Below, one piece after another: positions 25,736 to 34,997 of a DNA stretch of 64,000 bases; position 1 is the first letter of the stretch; each line of letters starts with the position of its first letter. The stretch lies in assembly GCF_021083645.1 (NCBI RefSeq), contig NZ_JAJNRQ010000005.1, positions 1 to 64,000 on the forward strand, in the 5' to 3' direction. The position numbers were made by a program, and so were the translations under genes. This stretch comes from Schaalia sp. lx-260. GTDB taxonomy: Bacteria; Actinomycetota; Actinomycetes; Actinomycetales; Actinomycetaceae. The notes beneath the pieces are model-generated. The model was not told the DNA's origin. It searched no databases and was given only the letters and a program-made list of their open reading frames with translations.

Positions 25736-28480
25736 TTAATGAGCAGCGCTACGCCACGTTTTCCCTACCCCAACGGCCACTTCAAGTGGAACAGACATCT
25801 GAACGGGTGAAGCCATAGCTTCCCGCACTAATGCTTCAACTTCTGCTCGTTCCTCAGCAACGATTTCAAGTAATAATTCGTCATGAATCTGCAAAAGCAT
25901 ACGCGAGCGCAAGTGTTTTTCAGCTAGTTTCCGTTCTACCTCGATCATCGCAATCTTAATAATGTCAGCAGCACTACCTTGGATTGGCGCGTTGAGAGCC
26001 GCACGTTCAGCCATTTCACGACGCTGACGCTGTTGCGACATCAGATCAGGTAAATAGCGGCGACGTCCAAACATTGTTTGTGTCCACCCATCTTGACGTG
26101 CGCGTTCAACAACGCACGCAAGATAATCTCGAACCCCCCCAAAACGCTCAAAATATTTATCCTTGAGCTCTGATGCTTCAGGAACCGAAATATGCAGCTG
26201 AGCGGATAAACCATAGGAAGAAAGACCATAAGCCAAACCATAAGAAGTTGCTTTAATCCGTGAACGCTGTTCAGAAGTGACTTCTTGCAGCGACACACCG
26301 AAAACCATAGCCGCCATTGTGCGATGAAGATCCTCACCTGAATTAAATGCTTCAATAAGGCCCGCATCTTCAGATAAGTGAGCCATAATTCGCATTTCAA
26401 TTTGGCTGTAATCAACACTCATCAGCGCATCAAAACCTTCACCAGCGATAAAGGCATCACGAATACGCATACCATCTGCGCTACGGACAGGAATATTTTG
26501 CAAATTAGGTTCTGAAGAAGCTAAGCGGCCAGTAGCCGCAACAACTTGCGAAAAAGATGTGTGAATACGTGAGTCATCATCAACAGTTGCACGTAATGTA
26601 TCAACCATCTGGCGCAGCTTAATACGGTCCCTGTGAGCTAAAAGATGCCTGAGGAATTCATTTCCTGTCCGCGCAAGCAGATCCTGAAGGGCTTCCGCAT
26701 TGGTTGTGTACCCGCGTTTTGTTCGTTTCGTTTTTGGTAGTCCCAGTTCTTCAAAAAGTACTTCTTGAAGCTGTTTCGGACTGGACAAATTCACTTCATG
26801 TCCGATCACCGCAAAGGCCGCATCACGTGCGCGTTCTTCTTCATTTTTAAGCATACGTGACTGAGAATCCAATTCAGCACTATCAGCACGAATACCTAAA
26901 TTCTCCATATGTGCAAGTACAACAGACAAGGGCTGTTCCATGGAATACAGCAAGTCCGTTGATTGAGTGTCTTTCAGTTCTTTTTCAAGAACCGTCCATA
27001 CTTTCAGTAATGCCAAGCAGATACGAGCATCACTTAACTGATGTTCAGAAGGTTCTTCAGGAGATGAAGCCATACTGAAAAGCGCGTCTTCAGGACTTTC
27101 CGGGACCTCAATCGTCACACCCAATGCGCGTTCAATGACATCAACCGCTGTGTAGCTTCGTTGTTGTGGCCGCACAATATAGGCAGCAAGCCCCGTATCG
27201 AATACGTCACTACGTAAATCCATGCCGATGCTATGGAGGGCGTGCCATGTTCCTTTCCAGTCTGAGACGATCAGCTGAGGGGCTGCATTAATTGTGTCAT
27301 TGAGCGCTTCCCATACGTCTTTATCAATATCAGCTGGATATTCAAGGATGAGCACATGATTTGCGTAGGCTAAAACAAGTCGGTCAGCTCGACCACGTGC
27401 TGGCTCTTTTATTCCGCTGACCCACAAGGACAGAACCTGTTCACGCGCTGACATCAACCACTTTTTCACAGGGGTAGTTTCCATACCCGCATGCAGCACA
27501 GTGATTGTGAGATCATCGAATATATCTGAGGCCTCTTGGCTGCGAACAGGCTCATCTAATGACAGAGCGTTGTTTGCGTGAAGTTCCTCAGCATCACGAG
27601 GCAACATATTCAAAGCAGCATATATACGTTTACGCAGCCCCCCTATGCGAAGCATGTCAAAAAGAGACTGTAAGGCTGAAGAATCGGCTGCGCCTACACG
27701 TAAATCGTCTATGTCAACACCGATATCTAAATCTGTAAGTAAGTGGTTAAGTTTGCGATTACGGCGCACATCATCAGCATGTTCCCGTAAGGCTTCACCG
27801 CGTTTGCCGCTGACAGATTCCATACGCGCGAGGAGATTATCGAGCCCGTCATATGCGTTAATCCACTGCGCTGCGGTTTTTGGTCCTACCCCAGGTACTC
27901 CGGGCAGATTATCGGATGTTTCACCGACGATTGCTGCAATTTCTGGGTAGCGATAAGGTGGTACACCGTACTTTTTTTCGACAGCCTGCGGTGTCATTTC
28001 TTGTAATTCTCCTGGGCTAGCCCCAGGATAAAGTACTGTCACATGCTCGTTAATTGTCTGGAAGGTATCACGGTCGCCTGATACAAGATACACTCGCATT
28101 TCTTTTGCAGCTGCACGTGAAGCGAGGGTGGCAAGAATATCGTCTGCTTCATAGCCTTCTTTTGTTAAAGCGGTCATGCCCATAGCTGCGAGCACCTGTT
28201 GAATAATTTCAACTTGCCCTTTGAATTCTTCAGGGGTGGATTCTCGTGTTCCTTTGTACTGTGGGTATTCCTCTGTTCGGAAACTATGACGGGATACGTC
28301 AAAGGCCACAGCAATATGCGTAGGTTGACGACTTTCAAGTAAACGAACCAGCATGGAGAAAAATCCGTAAACCGCGTTCGTATGTTGTCCTGAGTCAGCT
28401 CGGAAATTTTCAGCAGGAAGTGCATAGAAGGCACGAAATGCCATTGAATGACCATCTATAACGAGCAAAGTGTTGTTCAC
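25736..28480 (-). CDS. polA: DNA polymerase I
   Basis: Repair and Okazaki-fragment polymerase (914 aa from the preferred start). The N-terminal 5' nuclease domain (about residues 1-300) shows LLVIDGHSMAFRAFYALP, VSGDRDTFQTI and GETSDNLPGVPGVGPKTA. The middle 3'-5' exonuclease-like domain shows no clear DxE motif and is probably inactive, as in other actinobacteria. The C-terminal polymerase has motif A DYSQIEMRIMAHLSED, motif B RSRIKATSYGLAYG and motif C IHDELLLE. A GTG at 28480 with AGGG 8 bases upstream is favoured. An in-frame ATG at 28501 overlaps the divergent thioesterase start. It is upstream of rpsA, as usual. Confidence 0.96.
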   Translation of the reverse strand: MNNTLLVIDGHSMAFRAFYALPAENFRADSGQHTNAVYGFFSMLVRLLESRQPTHIAVAFDVSRHSFRTEEYPQYKGTRESTPEEFKGQVEIIQQVLAAMGMTALTKEGYEADDILATLASRAAAKEMRVYLVSGDRDTFQTINEHVTVLYPGASPGELQEMTPQAVEKKYGVPPYRYPEIAAIVGETSDNLPGVPGVGPKTAAQWINAYDGLDNLLARMESVSGKRGEALREHADDVRRNRKLNHLLTDLDIGVDIDDLRVGAADSSALQSLFDMLRIGGLRKRIYAALNMLPRDAEELHANNALSLDEPVRSQEASDIFDDLTITVLHAGMETTPVKKWLMSAREQVLSLWVSGIKEPARGRADRLVLAYANHVLILEYPADIDKDVWEALNDTINAAPQLIVSDWKGTWHALHSIGMDLRSDVFDTGLAAYIVRPQQRSYTAVDVIERALGVTIEVPESPEDALFSMASSPEEPSEHQLSDARICLALLKVWTVLEKELKDTQSTDLLYSMEQPLSVVLAHMENLGIRADSAELDSQSRMLKNEEERARDAAFAVIGHEVNLSSPKQLQEVLFEELGLPKTKRTKRGYTTNAEALQDLLARTGNEFLRHLLAHRDRIKLRQMVDTLRATVDDDSRIHTSFSQVVAATGRLASSEPNLQNIPVRSADGMRIRDAFIAGEGFDALMSVDYSQIEMRIMAHLSEDAGLIEAFNSGEDLHRTMAAMVFGVSLQEVTSEQRSRIKATSYGLAYGLSSYGLSAQLHISVPEASELKDKYFERFGGVRDYLACVVERARQDGWTQTMFGRRRYLPDLMSQQRQRREMAERAALNAPIQGSAADIIKIAMIEVERKLAEKHLRSRMLLQIHDELLLEIVAEERAEVEALVREAMASPVQMSVPLEVAVGVGKTWRSAAH

Positions 28481-28499
28481 ACATGACACCCTAGAGGGC

Positions 28500-28985
28500 A
28501 TGGAGCAAAAGAACACTTTGAACACACAGCCGGATCCATCTCGTGAGGGAGGTTTCGTTGGCGCACATTGGCCTGGATCTTTGATGGAACGCATGTCAAT
28601 GGAGGTATTAGAACACAGTGCTTTATGCACGATTATCACAATGCCCGTGGAAGGAAATCGTCAAAGTGCTGGAATTTTGCATGGTGGAGGCACGGCTGCT
28701 TTAGTCGAATCAGCGGCTTCTTTTGCTGCGCAAATACATGCACGAGCCGTATATGGGGCAGATCAAGGCTATGCCGTAGGAATTGAGATTTCAGTCTCAC
28801 ACTTGCGTGTAACTACTCATGGAATGGTCACAGCCACCGCACGGGCAGTGCATTTAGGAAAGTCACAAACCGTTCATATTGTTGATGTTCATGACGATAC
28901 AGGTCACCTTATTGCGACGGGGAGGGTAACAAATCGACTATTGGAACGACGTATTCACGCTGACAAGAAAATAGGCGGCCAATAG
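28500..28985 (+). CDS. PaaI-type hotdog-fold thioesterase
   Basis: Predicted acyl-CoA thioesterase (161 aa) of the PaaI/YbdB group. The hotdog core follows a 30-residue leader. It has SLMERMSMEVLEHS, MPVEGNRQSAGILHGGGTAALVESAAS (helix carrying the catalytic HGG and Glu), GIEISVSHLRVTTHG and ATARAVHLGKSQTVHIVDV. The substrate is not clear. In related bacteria similar proteins act on phenylacetyl- or naphthoate-CoA thioesters. The start is uncertain: ATG at 28500 or GTG at 28470. Either way it begins within or next to the divergent polA start region, so each promoter must lie inside the other gene or its leader. Confidence 0.85.
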   Translation: MEQKNTLNTQPDPSREGGFVGAHWPGSLMERMSMEVLEHSALCTIITMPVEGNRQSAGILHGGGTAALVESAASFAAQIHARAVYGADQGYAVGIEISVSHLRVTTHGMVTATARAVHLGKSQTVHIVDVHDDTGHLIATGRVTNRLLERRIHADKKIGGQ

Positions 28986-29165
28986 TCTCATTATATGGAC
29001 TTTTCGTAAGTTCCCTATGAACTACCTCATGGTAACAATCCGGATCTTCCGAGGAAACTTCCCAACCAGTTTAGTAAATATTTCACATTGATCTCTGAAA
29101 GCAAAAGGTAAAACTACCGGAAAAATCAGGATAAAATCAATGGAGCAACACTGCTCATGCACTGC

Positions 29166-29184
29166 AAAAAAGTACCTACGGTAC
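29166..29184 (-). terminator. Terminator of the tRNA gene
   Basis: On the minus strand GTACC and GGTAC flank GTA (29172-29184) and are followed by six T (29166-29171). The 5-bp hairpin plus T-run forms a compact intrinsic terminator whose stem overlaps the last bases of the tRNA. A cytosine pair, not CCA, follows the discriminator, so CCA must be added after transcription. Confidence 0.6.
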
Positions 29185-29255
29185 CCCGAGTGAGATTCGA
29201 ACTCACAACAAGCCGGGTTTGAGCCGACCGCCTCTGCCAATTGGGCTATCGGGGC
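29182..29255 (-). tRNA. tRNA with CAA anticodon (Leu), short variable loop
   Basis: A complete 74-nt cloverleaf folds on the minus strand. The acceptor is GCCCCGA with TCGGGGT, so position 1 pairs G-U. The D stem has 3 bp (GCC/GGC) with a loop containing TTGGC. The anticodon stem GTCGG/CCGGC has loop CTCAAAC. The T stem GTGAG/CTCAC has loop TTCGAAT, and the discriminator is A. The anticodon CAA reads the leucine codon UUG. The 3-bp D stem is leucine-like, but the variable region is only TTGTT, whereas bacterial tRNA-Leu normally has a long class II arm. Charging identity is therefore uncertain. It is divergent from the ANTAR regulator. Confidence 0.85.
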
Positions 29256-29325
29256 AACGCTCAAAAGCGTCAGAAACAAGAATAGAATAAAATGCAGTGA
29301 GTCGACAAACCGAGGACAGGAAAAG

Positions 29326-29919
29326 ATGACTACTCAACAGACAGAATCACGTAGGGTTCTCGTCGCCGAAGACGAAGGCTTAATCCGCCTCGACATCGTT
29401 GAAACCCTTACCGCAGCAGGATTTGAGGTAGTTGCTGAGGCGTCCGATGGCGAAGAGGCACTCCAGCTTGCACTAGAGCATGAACCTGATCTATGTGTGA
29501 TGGATGTCAAAATGCCAAAAATGGACGGCATCACAGCTGCAGAAAAAATTCTTTCAGAGCTTTCCTGCGCAATCGTTATGCTGACAGCTTTCAGTCAAAC
29601 AGAACTCGTCGAACGCGCACGCGACGCGGGAGCCATGGCTTATGTGGTTAAACCATTCAGCCCAGCTGATCTGATCCCTGCTGTTGAAATCGCTATTTCA
29701 CGCCATCAAGAAATTGAATCTCTTGAGGAAGAAATTGCTGATCTTCAAGATCGTTTCGAGGTGCGTAAGCGTGTTGACCGCGCCAAGGGACTCCTACAAA
29801 AGAATATGGGGATGACAGAGCCTGAGGCATTCCGCTGGATCCAAAAAACCTCAATGGATCGTCGCTTATCAATGCGTGAAGTTGCTGACGCGGTAATCCA
29901 GCAGGTTGAAGATCACTAA
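29326..29919 (+). CDS. pdtaR: ANTAR-domain response regulator (PdtaR type)
   Basis: Two-component regulator acting on RNA (197 aa). The receiver domain (residues 9-125) has acidic residues in AEDEGLI, the phosphorylated Asp in CVMDVKMPKMDG (about residue 61), the Thr in MLTAFSQ and the Lys in YVVKPFSP. A coiled linker follows (ESLEEEIADLQDRFEVRKRV), then an ANTAR domain (AKGLLQKNMGMTEPEAFRWIQ), which binds paired hexaloop hairpins to block termination. It matches M. tuberculosis Rv1626 (PdtaR) in length and layout. The partner kinase PdtaS is not in the window. AGGA lies before the ATG, and a 14-base palindrome ACGCT(CAAA)AGCGT lies 55 bases upstream. Confidence 0.93.
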   Translation: MTTQQTESRRVLVAEDEGLIRLDIVETLTAAGFEVVAEASDGEEALQLALEHEPDLCVMDVKMPKMDGITAAEKILSELSCAIVMLTAFSQTELVERARDAGAMAYVVKPFSPADLIPAVEIAISRHQEIESLEEEIADLQDRFEVRKRVDRAKGLLQKNMGMTEPEAFRWIQKTSMDRRLSMREVADAVIQQVEDH

Positions 29920-29972
29920 ACGCCTCCCGCGTACGTATATGCTCATATGAGCTACACCTTTACTTCATACAT

Positions 29973-30010
29973 ATGTGTGTGCCCGCAACAAAAGTTGCGG
30001 GCACACACAT
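29973..30010. terminator. Strong 17-bp hairpin between convergent genes
   Basis: Perfect 17-bp arms (29973-29989 and 29994-30010, arm ATGTGTGTGCCCGCAAC) with an AAAA loop. It lies 53 bases past the ANTAR regulator stop and 26 bases before the end of the small minus-strand gene. There is no clear U-run, so this is probably a bidirectional U-poor terminator. Confidence 0.7.
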
Positions 30011-30036
30011 TATGCTTTGCATCATGTGAATAGGCA

Positions 30037-30264
30037 CTAGGCCACTGCAATCAATTCAAGCCCCAGAAAACGGGCTGCAGCCTCACGAGTTTCTTCATAA
30101 CGTAAATCTTCAATTGCATGACGCACATGCACAGATTCTTGCCACTGACCAAACCAGGGGCGAACCGCCTCTGACAGAACTTCAACCGGCAGATTATGAG
30201 CCTGTCGATGCGATAGTCGATCGTGAACAGACACGGTTGTCATGATATTCATTTTCATTACCAT
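30037..30264 (-). CDS. Small protein of unknown function
   Basis: Hypothetical protein of 75 aa, not recognised as a known family. The sequence has a His/Arg-rich N-terminal part (SVHDRLSHRQAHNLP), then VEVLSEAVRPWFGQWQESVHVRHAIEDL and an amphipathic helix with RYEETREAAARFLGLELIAV. It looks soluble and helical. GAGAG lies just upstream of the ATG at 30264. Starts at 30249 and 30243 (MNIMTTVSV, MTTVSV) are also possible. It is convergent with the ANTAR regulator, separated by a strong hairpin, and lies downstream of pyk. The codon use looks like its neighbours, which supports a real gene. Confidence 0.55.
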   Translation of the reverse strand: MVMKMNIMTTVSVHDRLSHRQAHNLPVEVLSEAVRPWFGQWQESVHVRHAIEDLRYEETREAAARFLGLELIAVA

Positions 30265-30452
30265 TTTTCTCTCTTCATCTTCGCCGAGGTATGCACATGG
30301 GGTGTGCAGGCAGCCTCTAATTAGGCGAACTATTTCCGCGACACAGCGCCACCATGGTGCCGTGCGCTATATTCAGTCAAAAAGAACTGAAGATACGATT
30401 CTACACGAAAAAGCACGTATAAAACTTTTTTATCATGCATATCACATTAAAC

Positions 30453-30480
30453 GGGGTAGGTCTACATCCAGACCCACCCC
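30453..30480 (-). terminator. Terminator of pyk
   Basis: Inverted repeat with 11-base arms and one mismatch (30453-30463 GGGGTAGGTCT and 30470-30480) around a 6-base loop, 22 bases past the pyk stop. The minus strand continues GTTTAATG, so it is a weak-tailed intrinsic terminator. Confidence 0.6.
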
Positions 30481-30502
30481 ACATCAGCAAAAGCACCACG
30501 CC

Positions 30503-31951
30503 TTATAAAGCGTTCACACCCCCGCCAATCGTGTAATCCAATTCATCGCCCACCTTGTGTACACGAATAGAATTAGAAGAACCAGCAGTCCCCGGCGGCA
30601 TACCGGCAATAATGACCAGCTCATCACCAAAATCAGCAAGCTGACTTGACTGAACAACCTGATCTACCTGCCACACCATATCGTCAGTATGACGAACCTC
30701 AGGCACACGATACGTTTGAACACCCCAAGTCAACGCCAAAGCACGACGTGTCGATTCCAAAGGAGTAAAAGCAAGCATCGGAATTGGTGTACGCAATCGT
30801 GACATACGACGAGCAGAAGAACCAGTCTGAGTAAAAGTCACCACATAACGCGCATCTAAACGTTCAGCTAAAGAAGCAGCAGCCTGACAAATCACCGCCG
30901 GACGATCCACAGCGAAAGCACCTAAACGTGCAATACGTTCACCGCCCAACTCCTCAGTTGACTCAATAATACGAGCCATCGTTCGCAGAGCCTCAATAGG
31001 ATACGCACCTACAGACGTCTCCCCTGAAAGCATAACCGCATCCGCGCCATCAAGAATCGCATTCGCGCAATCCGAAGCCTCAGCACGTGTTGGACGAGGA
31101 TTCTTAATCATCGAATCCATCACCTGCGTCGCCACAATCACAGGTTTAGCTGCCAGACGCGCCAATTCAATAGCACGTTTCTGAACCAACGGCACCTCTT
31201 CTAAAGGCATTTCCACACCCAAATCGCCGCGTGCCACCATGATGCCATCAAAAGCATCAACGATTTCTGGCAAAGAGTCCACGGCCTGAGGCTTTTCGAT
31301 CTTCGCAATCACAGGAACACGGCGACCCGCCTCATCCATAATCGCGTGCACATCTTCAATATCACGGGCATTACGAACAAAAGACAAAGCAATAAAATCT
31401 GCACCGATCTTCAATGCCCATCGCAGATCTTCACGGTCTTTCTCAGATAAAGCAGGAACAGAAACCGCAACACCCGGCAGATTCAAACCCTTATGGTCCG
31501 ACACCATGCCGCCAACCTCAACGCGGGTCACTACATCCGTGTCATTAACTTCAACAACACGAACAGCCACATTCCCATCATCAATAAGCAAACGATCACC
31601 GGGCGCACAGTCACCAGGCAAACCCTTGAAAGTTGTTCCTACCAGCTCTTTCGTCCCCGGAACATCCCGTGTAGTGATAGTGAAAGTATCACCCACTTCA
31701 AGAAGCTGAGGCCCCTGCTCAAAACACTCTAAACGAATCTTAGGTCCCTGCAAATCAACCAGAATGGCAACTGCACGACCTGATGTCGCAGAAGCTCGAC
31801 GAACACGTTCAATCGTGGCTTCGTGTTCCTCAGGGCTACCATGAGAACGATTAATACGGGCAACATCCATCCCCGCGTCAACGAGTGCTTGAATCTGTTC
31901 AGAAGAAGCGGTGGCTGGGCCAATGGTGCATACGATCTTTGCTCGGCGCAT
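30503..31951 (-). CDS. pyk: Pyruvate kinase
   Basis: Final glycolytic step: phosphoenolpyruvate and ADP to pyruvate and ATP. The 482-aa protein has the N-terminal RRAKIVCTIGPATAS, the substrate and metal motifs IARINRSHGS and ILVDLQGPKIR, the catalytic Lys in VIAKIEKPQAV, and IMVARGDLGVEMPLEEVP. A small B domain lies between about residues 70 and 165. The substitution of Ser for Asn in NRSHG is seen in some actinobacterial enzymes. The C-terminal allosteric domain is complete. It is transcribed towards the small 75-aa gene and lies downstream of lgt, as in related genomes. Confidence 0.97.
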   Translation of the reverse strand: MRRAKIVCTIGPATASSEQIQALVDAGMDVARINRSHGSPEEHEATIERVRRASATSGRAVAILVDLQGPKIRLECFEQGPQLLEVGDTFTITTRDVPGTKELVGTTFKGLPGDCAPGDRLLIDDGNVAVRVVEVNDTDVVTRVEVGGMVSDHKGLNLPGVAVSVPALSEKDREDLRWALKIGADFIALSFVRNARDIEDVHAIMDEAGRRVPVIAKIEKPQAVDSLPEIVDAFDGIMVARGDLGVEMPLEEVPLVQKRAIELARLAAKPVIVATQVMDSMIKNPRPTRAEASDCANAILDGADAVMLSGETSVGAYPIEALRTMARIIESTEELGGERIARLGAFAVDRPAVICQAAASLAERLDARYVVTFTQTGSSARRMSRLRTPIPMLAFTPLESTRRALALTWGVQTYRVPEVRHTDDMVWQVDQVVQSSQLADFGDELVIIAGMPPGTAGSSNSIRVHKVGDELDYTIGGGVNAL

Positions 31952-32056
31952 AAAACCATTCTACAGGGGATACTGCTTCTTCCGCTTCATTCCATGCCGC
32001 CACGGATGATTCACATGAATTCAACAGACCTCATGCAGCCCACGGCAACGGCTATC

Positions 32057-32914
32057 TTATTTATCACCTTCGACTGGCTTCACAGGCAATTCTTCCGCAT
32101 GAACTAAACGATCAGCCGCATGACGACCAGCCAGCACAATGGCAAGAACACCAATGACAAGCCCACAAAGTGAAGCCCAAATATTGAGGCGTAAACCCCA
32201 AAAAACATGTGCAGGATCTATACGCAAATACTCCACCCACATACGTCCTAATGGGTAGGCAATTAAATACATACCAAATACCTGACCACCTTGAAGACGA
32301 TCACATAAACGCCTCTCAAGCACAATCACAACCCCCGCAGCAGCAAGGTTCCACAGGCTTTCATACAAAAAAGTCGGATGAAAAAGCGTATCCACCGCAT
32401 AACCAGCAGGCATATGCTGAGCATCAATGCGCAAACCCCACGGAACAGTCGTCGGCGCACCAAAAAGTTCCTGATTAAACCAATTTCCCCAACGACCAAT
32501 TGCCTGAGCAACCAACAAAGCAGGCGCAATCGAATCAGCAACCGGACCTAAACGGGCACCTGAACGCCTCAAAGCAAACCATGCGCCAGCCGCACCAAAA
32601 ATCACACCGCCCCAAATACCTAACCCGCCTTCCCAAATGTAGAGAATACGCACAAGGCTCCCTTGAGAACCAAAATAGTTCTCTGGCGAAGTAATCACAT
32701 GATACAAACGTGCACCAACAATGCCACACGGGATTGCCCATAAAGCTGCGTCAAAGAGCACATCAGGATCTCCTCCCCGTCGTGCATACCGCCGAGAAGA
32801 CCACCACACTGCAAAAATCATGCCGCAGGCAATGAGAATACCGTAAGCACGTAAAGGAACAGGTCCCAACCACAGCACACCATACGCAGGCGAAGGAATA
32901 TATGTAGGAATCAT
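32057..32914 (-). CDS. lgt: Prolipoprotein diacylglyceryl transferase
   Basis: Membrane enzyme that adds diacylglycerol from phosphatidylglycerol to the lipobox cysteine of prelipoproteins. The 285-aa protein has about seven hydrophobic segments and the Lgt signature IGRWGNWFNQELFGAP near residue 145. YARRGGDPDVLFDAALW and RMWVEYLRIDP are also typical. It overlaps trpA by 4 bases (ATGA), so it is the distal gene of the trp operon, the usual actinobacterial arrangement. The sugar-binding lipoprotein at 20013 would be one of its substrates. Confidence 0.96.
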   Translation of the reverse strand: MIPTYIPSPAYGVLWLGPVPLRAYGILIACGMIFAVWWSSRRYARRGGDPDVLFDAALWAIPCGIVGARLYHVITSPENYFGSQGSLVRILYIWEGGLGIWGGVIFGAAGAWFALRRSGARLGPVADSIAPALLVAQAIGRWGNWFNQELFGAPTTVPWGLRIDAQHMPAGYAVDTLFHPTFLYESLWNLAAAGVVIVLERRLCDRLQGGQVFGMYLIAYPLGRMWVEYLRIDPAHVFWGLRLNIWASLCGLVIGVLAIVLAGRHAADRLVHAEELPVKPVEGDK

Positions 32915-33720
32915 CGACGCGCTCCTCGCACACCAGAAGCCAAATCAGAAGCCACATCTTTCAAGTGACGTAAAGCACGCCCCTGATCCACTTCACATAA
33001 CGCCCTCACAAGAGCAGACCCTACAATCACCCCATCAGCATATGTGCCAATCTCACGCGCCTGCATAGCTGAAGAAACTCCTAAGCCCACACATACACGC
33101 TGAGCCCCTGCCTGACGAGTACGCTCCACCAAAGGTTGTACCTGCAGTCCCACACTGGAACGCTCCCCTGTTACCCCCATAGATGAAGCAGCATAAACCC
33201 ACCCTCGGGAATGCTCAGCGATTAAACGCAAGCGATGCTGCGGAGAGGACGGAGCCGTCAAATACACCCGCTCTAAACCATGAAGATCTGACGCAGCTTC
33301 CCATTCAGCGCCTTCTTCGGGAGGTAAATCAGGCGTGATAAGACCAGCTCCACCTGCTGCAGCAAAATCCGCAGCAAAACGTTCCACCCCATACCATTCC
33401 ACAGGATTCCAGTAAGTCATCGACAAAGTAGCAATCCCGTAAGACGTAAGCTCATCAACAGCATGAAAAAGATCTTCTAAATGCGTACCACGTTCCAAAG
33501 CAACAGAAGTCGCATGCTGGATTACAGGACCATCCATAGCCGGATCAGAATAAGGAAAACCCAACTCGATCACATCAAAACCACAATCTGCAAGGACTTT
33601 CCCCGCGCAAATTGAAAGATCAACCGTTGGGAAACCCACAGGAATATAGCCAATCAAAGCAGCATCTGCGCGTTCCACGGCAGCATCAATAGCTGTCCCG
33701 CTCAATAGCTGTGTTCCCAT
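32911..33720 (-). CDS. trpA: Tryptophan synthase alpha chain
   Basis: Cleaves indole-3-glycerol phosphate to indole and glyceraldehyde 3-phosphate, passing indole to TrpB through a tunnel. The 269-aa TIM barrel has ALIGYIPVGFPTVDLS and FDVIELGFPYSDPAMDGP, which carry the catalytic Glu and Asp, and CVGLGVSSAMQAREIG in the phosphate-binding part. Its ATG overlaps the trpB stop by one base (TAATG), so the two subunits are translationally coupled, and it overlaps lgt by 4 bases downstream. Confidence 0.96.
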   Translation of the reverse strand: MGTQLLSGTAIDAAVERADAALIGYIPVGFPTVDLSICAGKVLADCGFDVIELGFPYSDPAMDGPVIQHATSVALERGTHLEDLFHAVDELTSYGIATLSMTYWNPVEWYGVERFAADFAAAGGAGLITPDLPPEEGAEWEAASDLHGLERVYLTAPSSPQHRLRLIAEHSRGWVYAASSMGVTGERSSVGLQVQPLVERTRQAGAQRVCVGLGVSSAMQAREIGTYADGVIVGSALVRALCEVDQGRALRHLKDVASDLASGVRGARR

Positions 33721-34997
33721 TAAGCGCCTCTTTCCTCATTGCGACTTTCGTTGCTTTGCTGAGCAGGATCAATTACCCGTTCATCAGCCTGACCCAGGCC
33801 AAACCAGGACGAAGCAGTATCCACATCTTTATCACCACGACCAGACAAAGTCACCACAGCAATAGGCTCCTGACCGGCAGACCACGGAGCATCGTGCCTA
33901 CGTTGCATCGCCCACTGACGTACACCTGCTAAAGCATGAGAAGATTCAATAGCTGGAATAATGCCTTCTGTACGACACAAACGCAAGAAAGCATCCATAG
34001 CTGCCTCATCAGTCACCGGAATATACTGCGCACGTCCCGTTGAAGCCAGCCACGCATGTTCAGGCCCAACCCCCGGATAATCTAAACCCGCTGAAATCGA
34101 ATGAGAAGCCTTTGTTTGCCCATCGCGTTCCTGTAAAACATACGTGCGCGCCCCATGAAGTACACCCACTTCATCAGCCGTAATAGAAGCAGCATGACGA
34201 CCAGTTTCTACACCATCACCAGCAGCCTCACAACCAAGAAGTTCCACACCTTCATCATCAATAAAAGCAGCAAAACTCCCTATCGCATTAGAGCCACCAC
34301 CCACACAAGCGCATACCACATCAGGAAGACGACCTGTACATTCCAAGATTTGCGCACGTGCTTCATCACTAATCACACGCTGAATATCACGCACAATTGT
34401 CGGGAAAGGATGAGGGCCGGCAGCAGTCCCAAAAATATAGTTCGTATTTTCCACATGAGTAACCCAGTCGCGGAAAGCCTCATTAATCGCATCTTTTAAT
34501 GTCTGCGATCCCTGCGTCACCGCAACAACCTCTGCACCCAGCATCTGCATTCGAGCCACGTTCAACGCTTGCCTCTGCGTATCCTCACGCCCCATATATA
34601 TTGTGCAATCCAAACCCAAAAGCGCAGCAGCTGTTGCCGTAGCAACTCCATGCTGACCGGCACCAGTTTCAGCAATCACACGAGTTTTGCCAAGCTCTTT
34701 TGTCAACAAAGCTTGACCCAAAACATTATTAATCTTATGAGAACCCGTGTGATTGAGATCTTCACGTTTAATAAAGACTCGGACGCCACCCAAATCCTCA
34801 GCAAAACGCGGAATTTCTGTCAATAACGAAGGACGACCCGCATAATCACGTAGCAAAGCATCTAAACGCCCACGAAAAGCAGGATCAGCCCACACTCGCC
34901 TCCACGCGGCTTCGATTTCTTCTAGCGGCCCCATTAATGACTCGGCAACAAAACGACCGCCGAAACGACCAAAATAAGGATTCAATGCCATACTCAT
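33720..34997 (-). CDS. trpB: Tryptophan synthase beta chain
   Basis: PLP enzyme that condenses indole with serine to give tryptophan. The 425-aa protein has the cofactor lysine in [18 protein letters not shown] (about residue 90), the substrate segment [19 protein letters not shown] and the phosphate-binding [15 protein letters not shown]. It is a standard TrpB1 type. It overlaps trpC by 4 bases (ATGA) and trpA by one base. The last 25 residues are hydrophilic and slightly longer than usual. Confidence 0.97.
   Translation of the reverse strand: MSMALNPYFGRFGGRFVAESLMGPLEEIEAAWRRVWADPAFRGRLDALLRDYAGRPSLLTEIPRFAEDLGGVRVFIKREDLNHTGSHKINNVLGQALLTKELGKTRVIAETGAGQHGVATATAAALLGLDCTIYMGREDTQRQALNVARMQMLGAEVVAVTQGSQTLKDAINEAFRDWVTHVENTNYIFGTAAGPHPFPTIVRDIQRVISDEARAQILECTGRLPDVVCACVGGGSNAIGSFAAFIDDEGVELLGCEAAGDGVETGRHAASITADEVGVLHGARTYVLQERDGQTKASHSISAGLDYPGVGPEHAWLASTGRAQYIPVTDEAAMDAFLRLCRTEGIIPAIESSHALAGVRQWAMQRRHDAPWSAGQEPIAVVTLSGRGDKDVDTASSWFGLGQADERVIDPAQQSNESRNEERGA

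Noticed and set aside
29022-29279. 85-codon minus-strand frame over the tRNA
   Set aside because: It runs through the tRNA cloverleaf, which explains the sequence far better than a protein.
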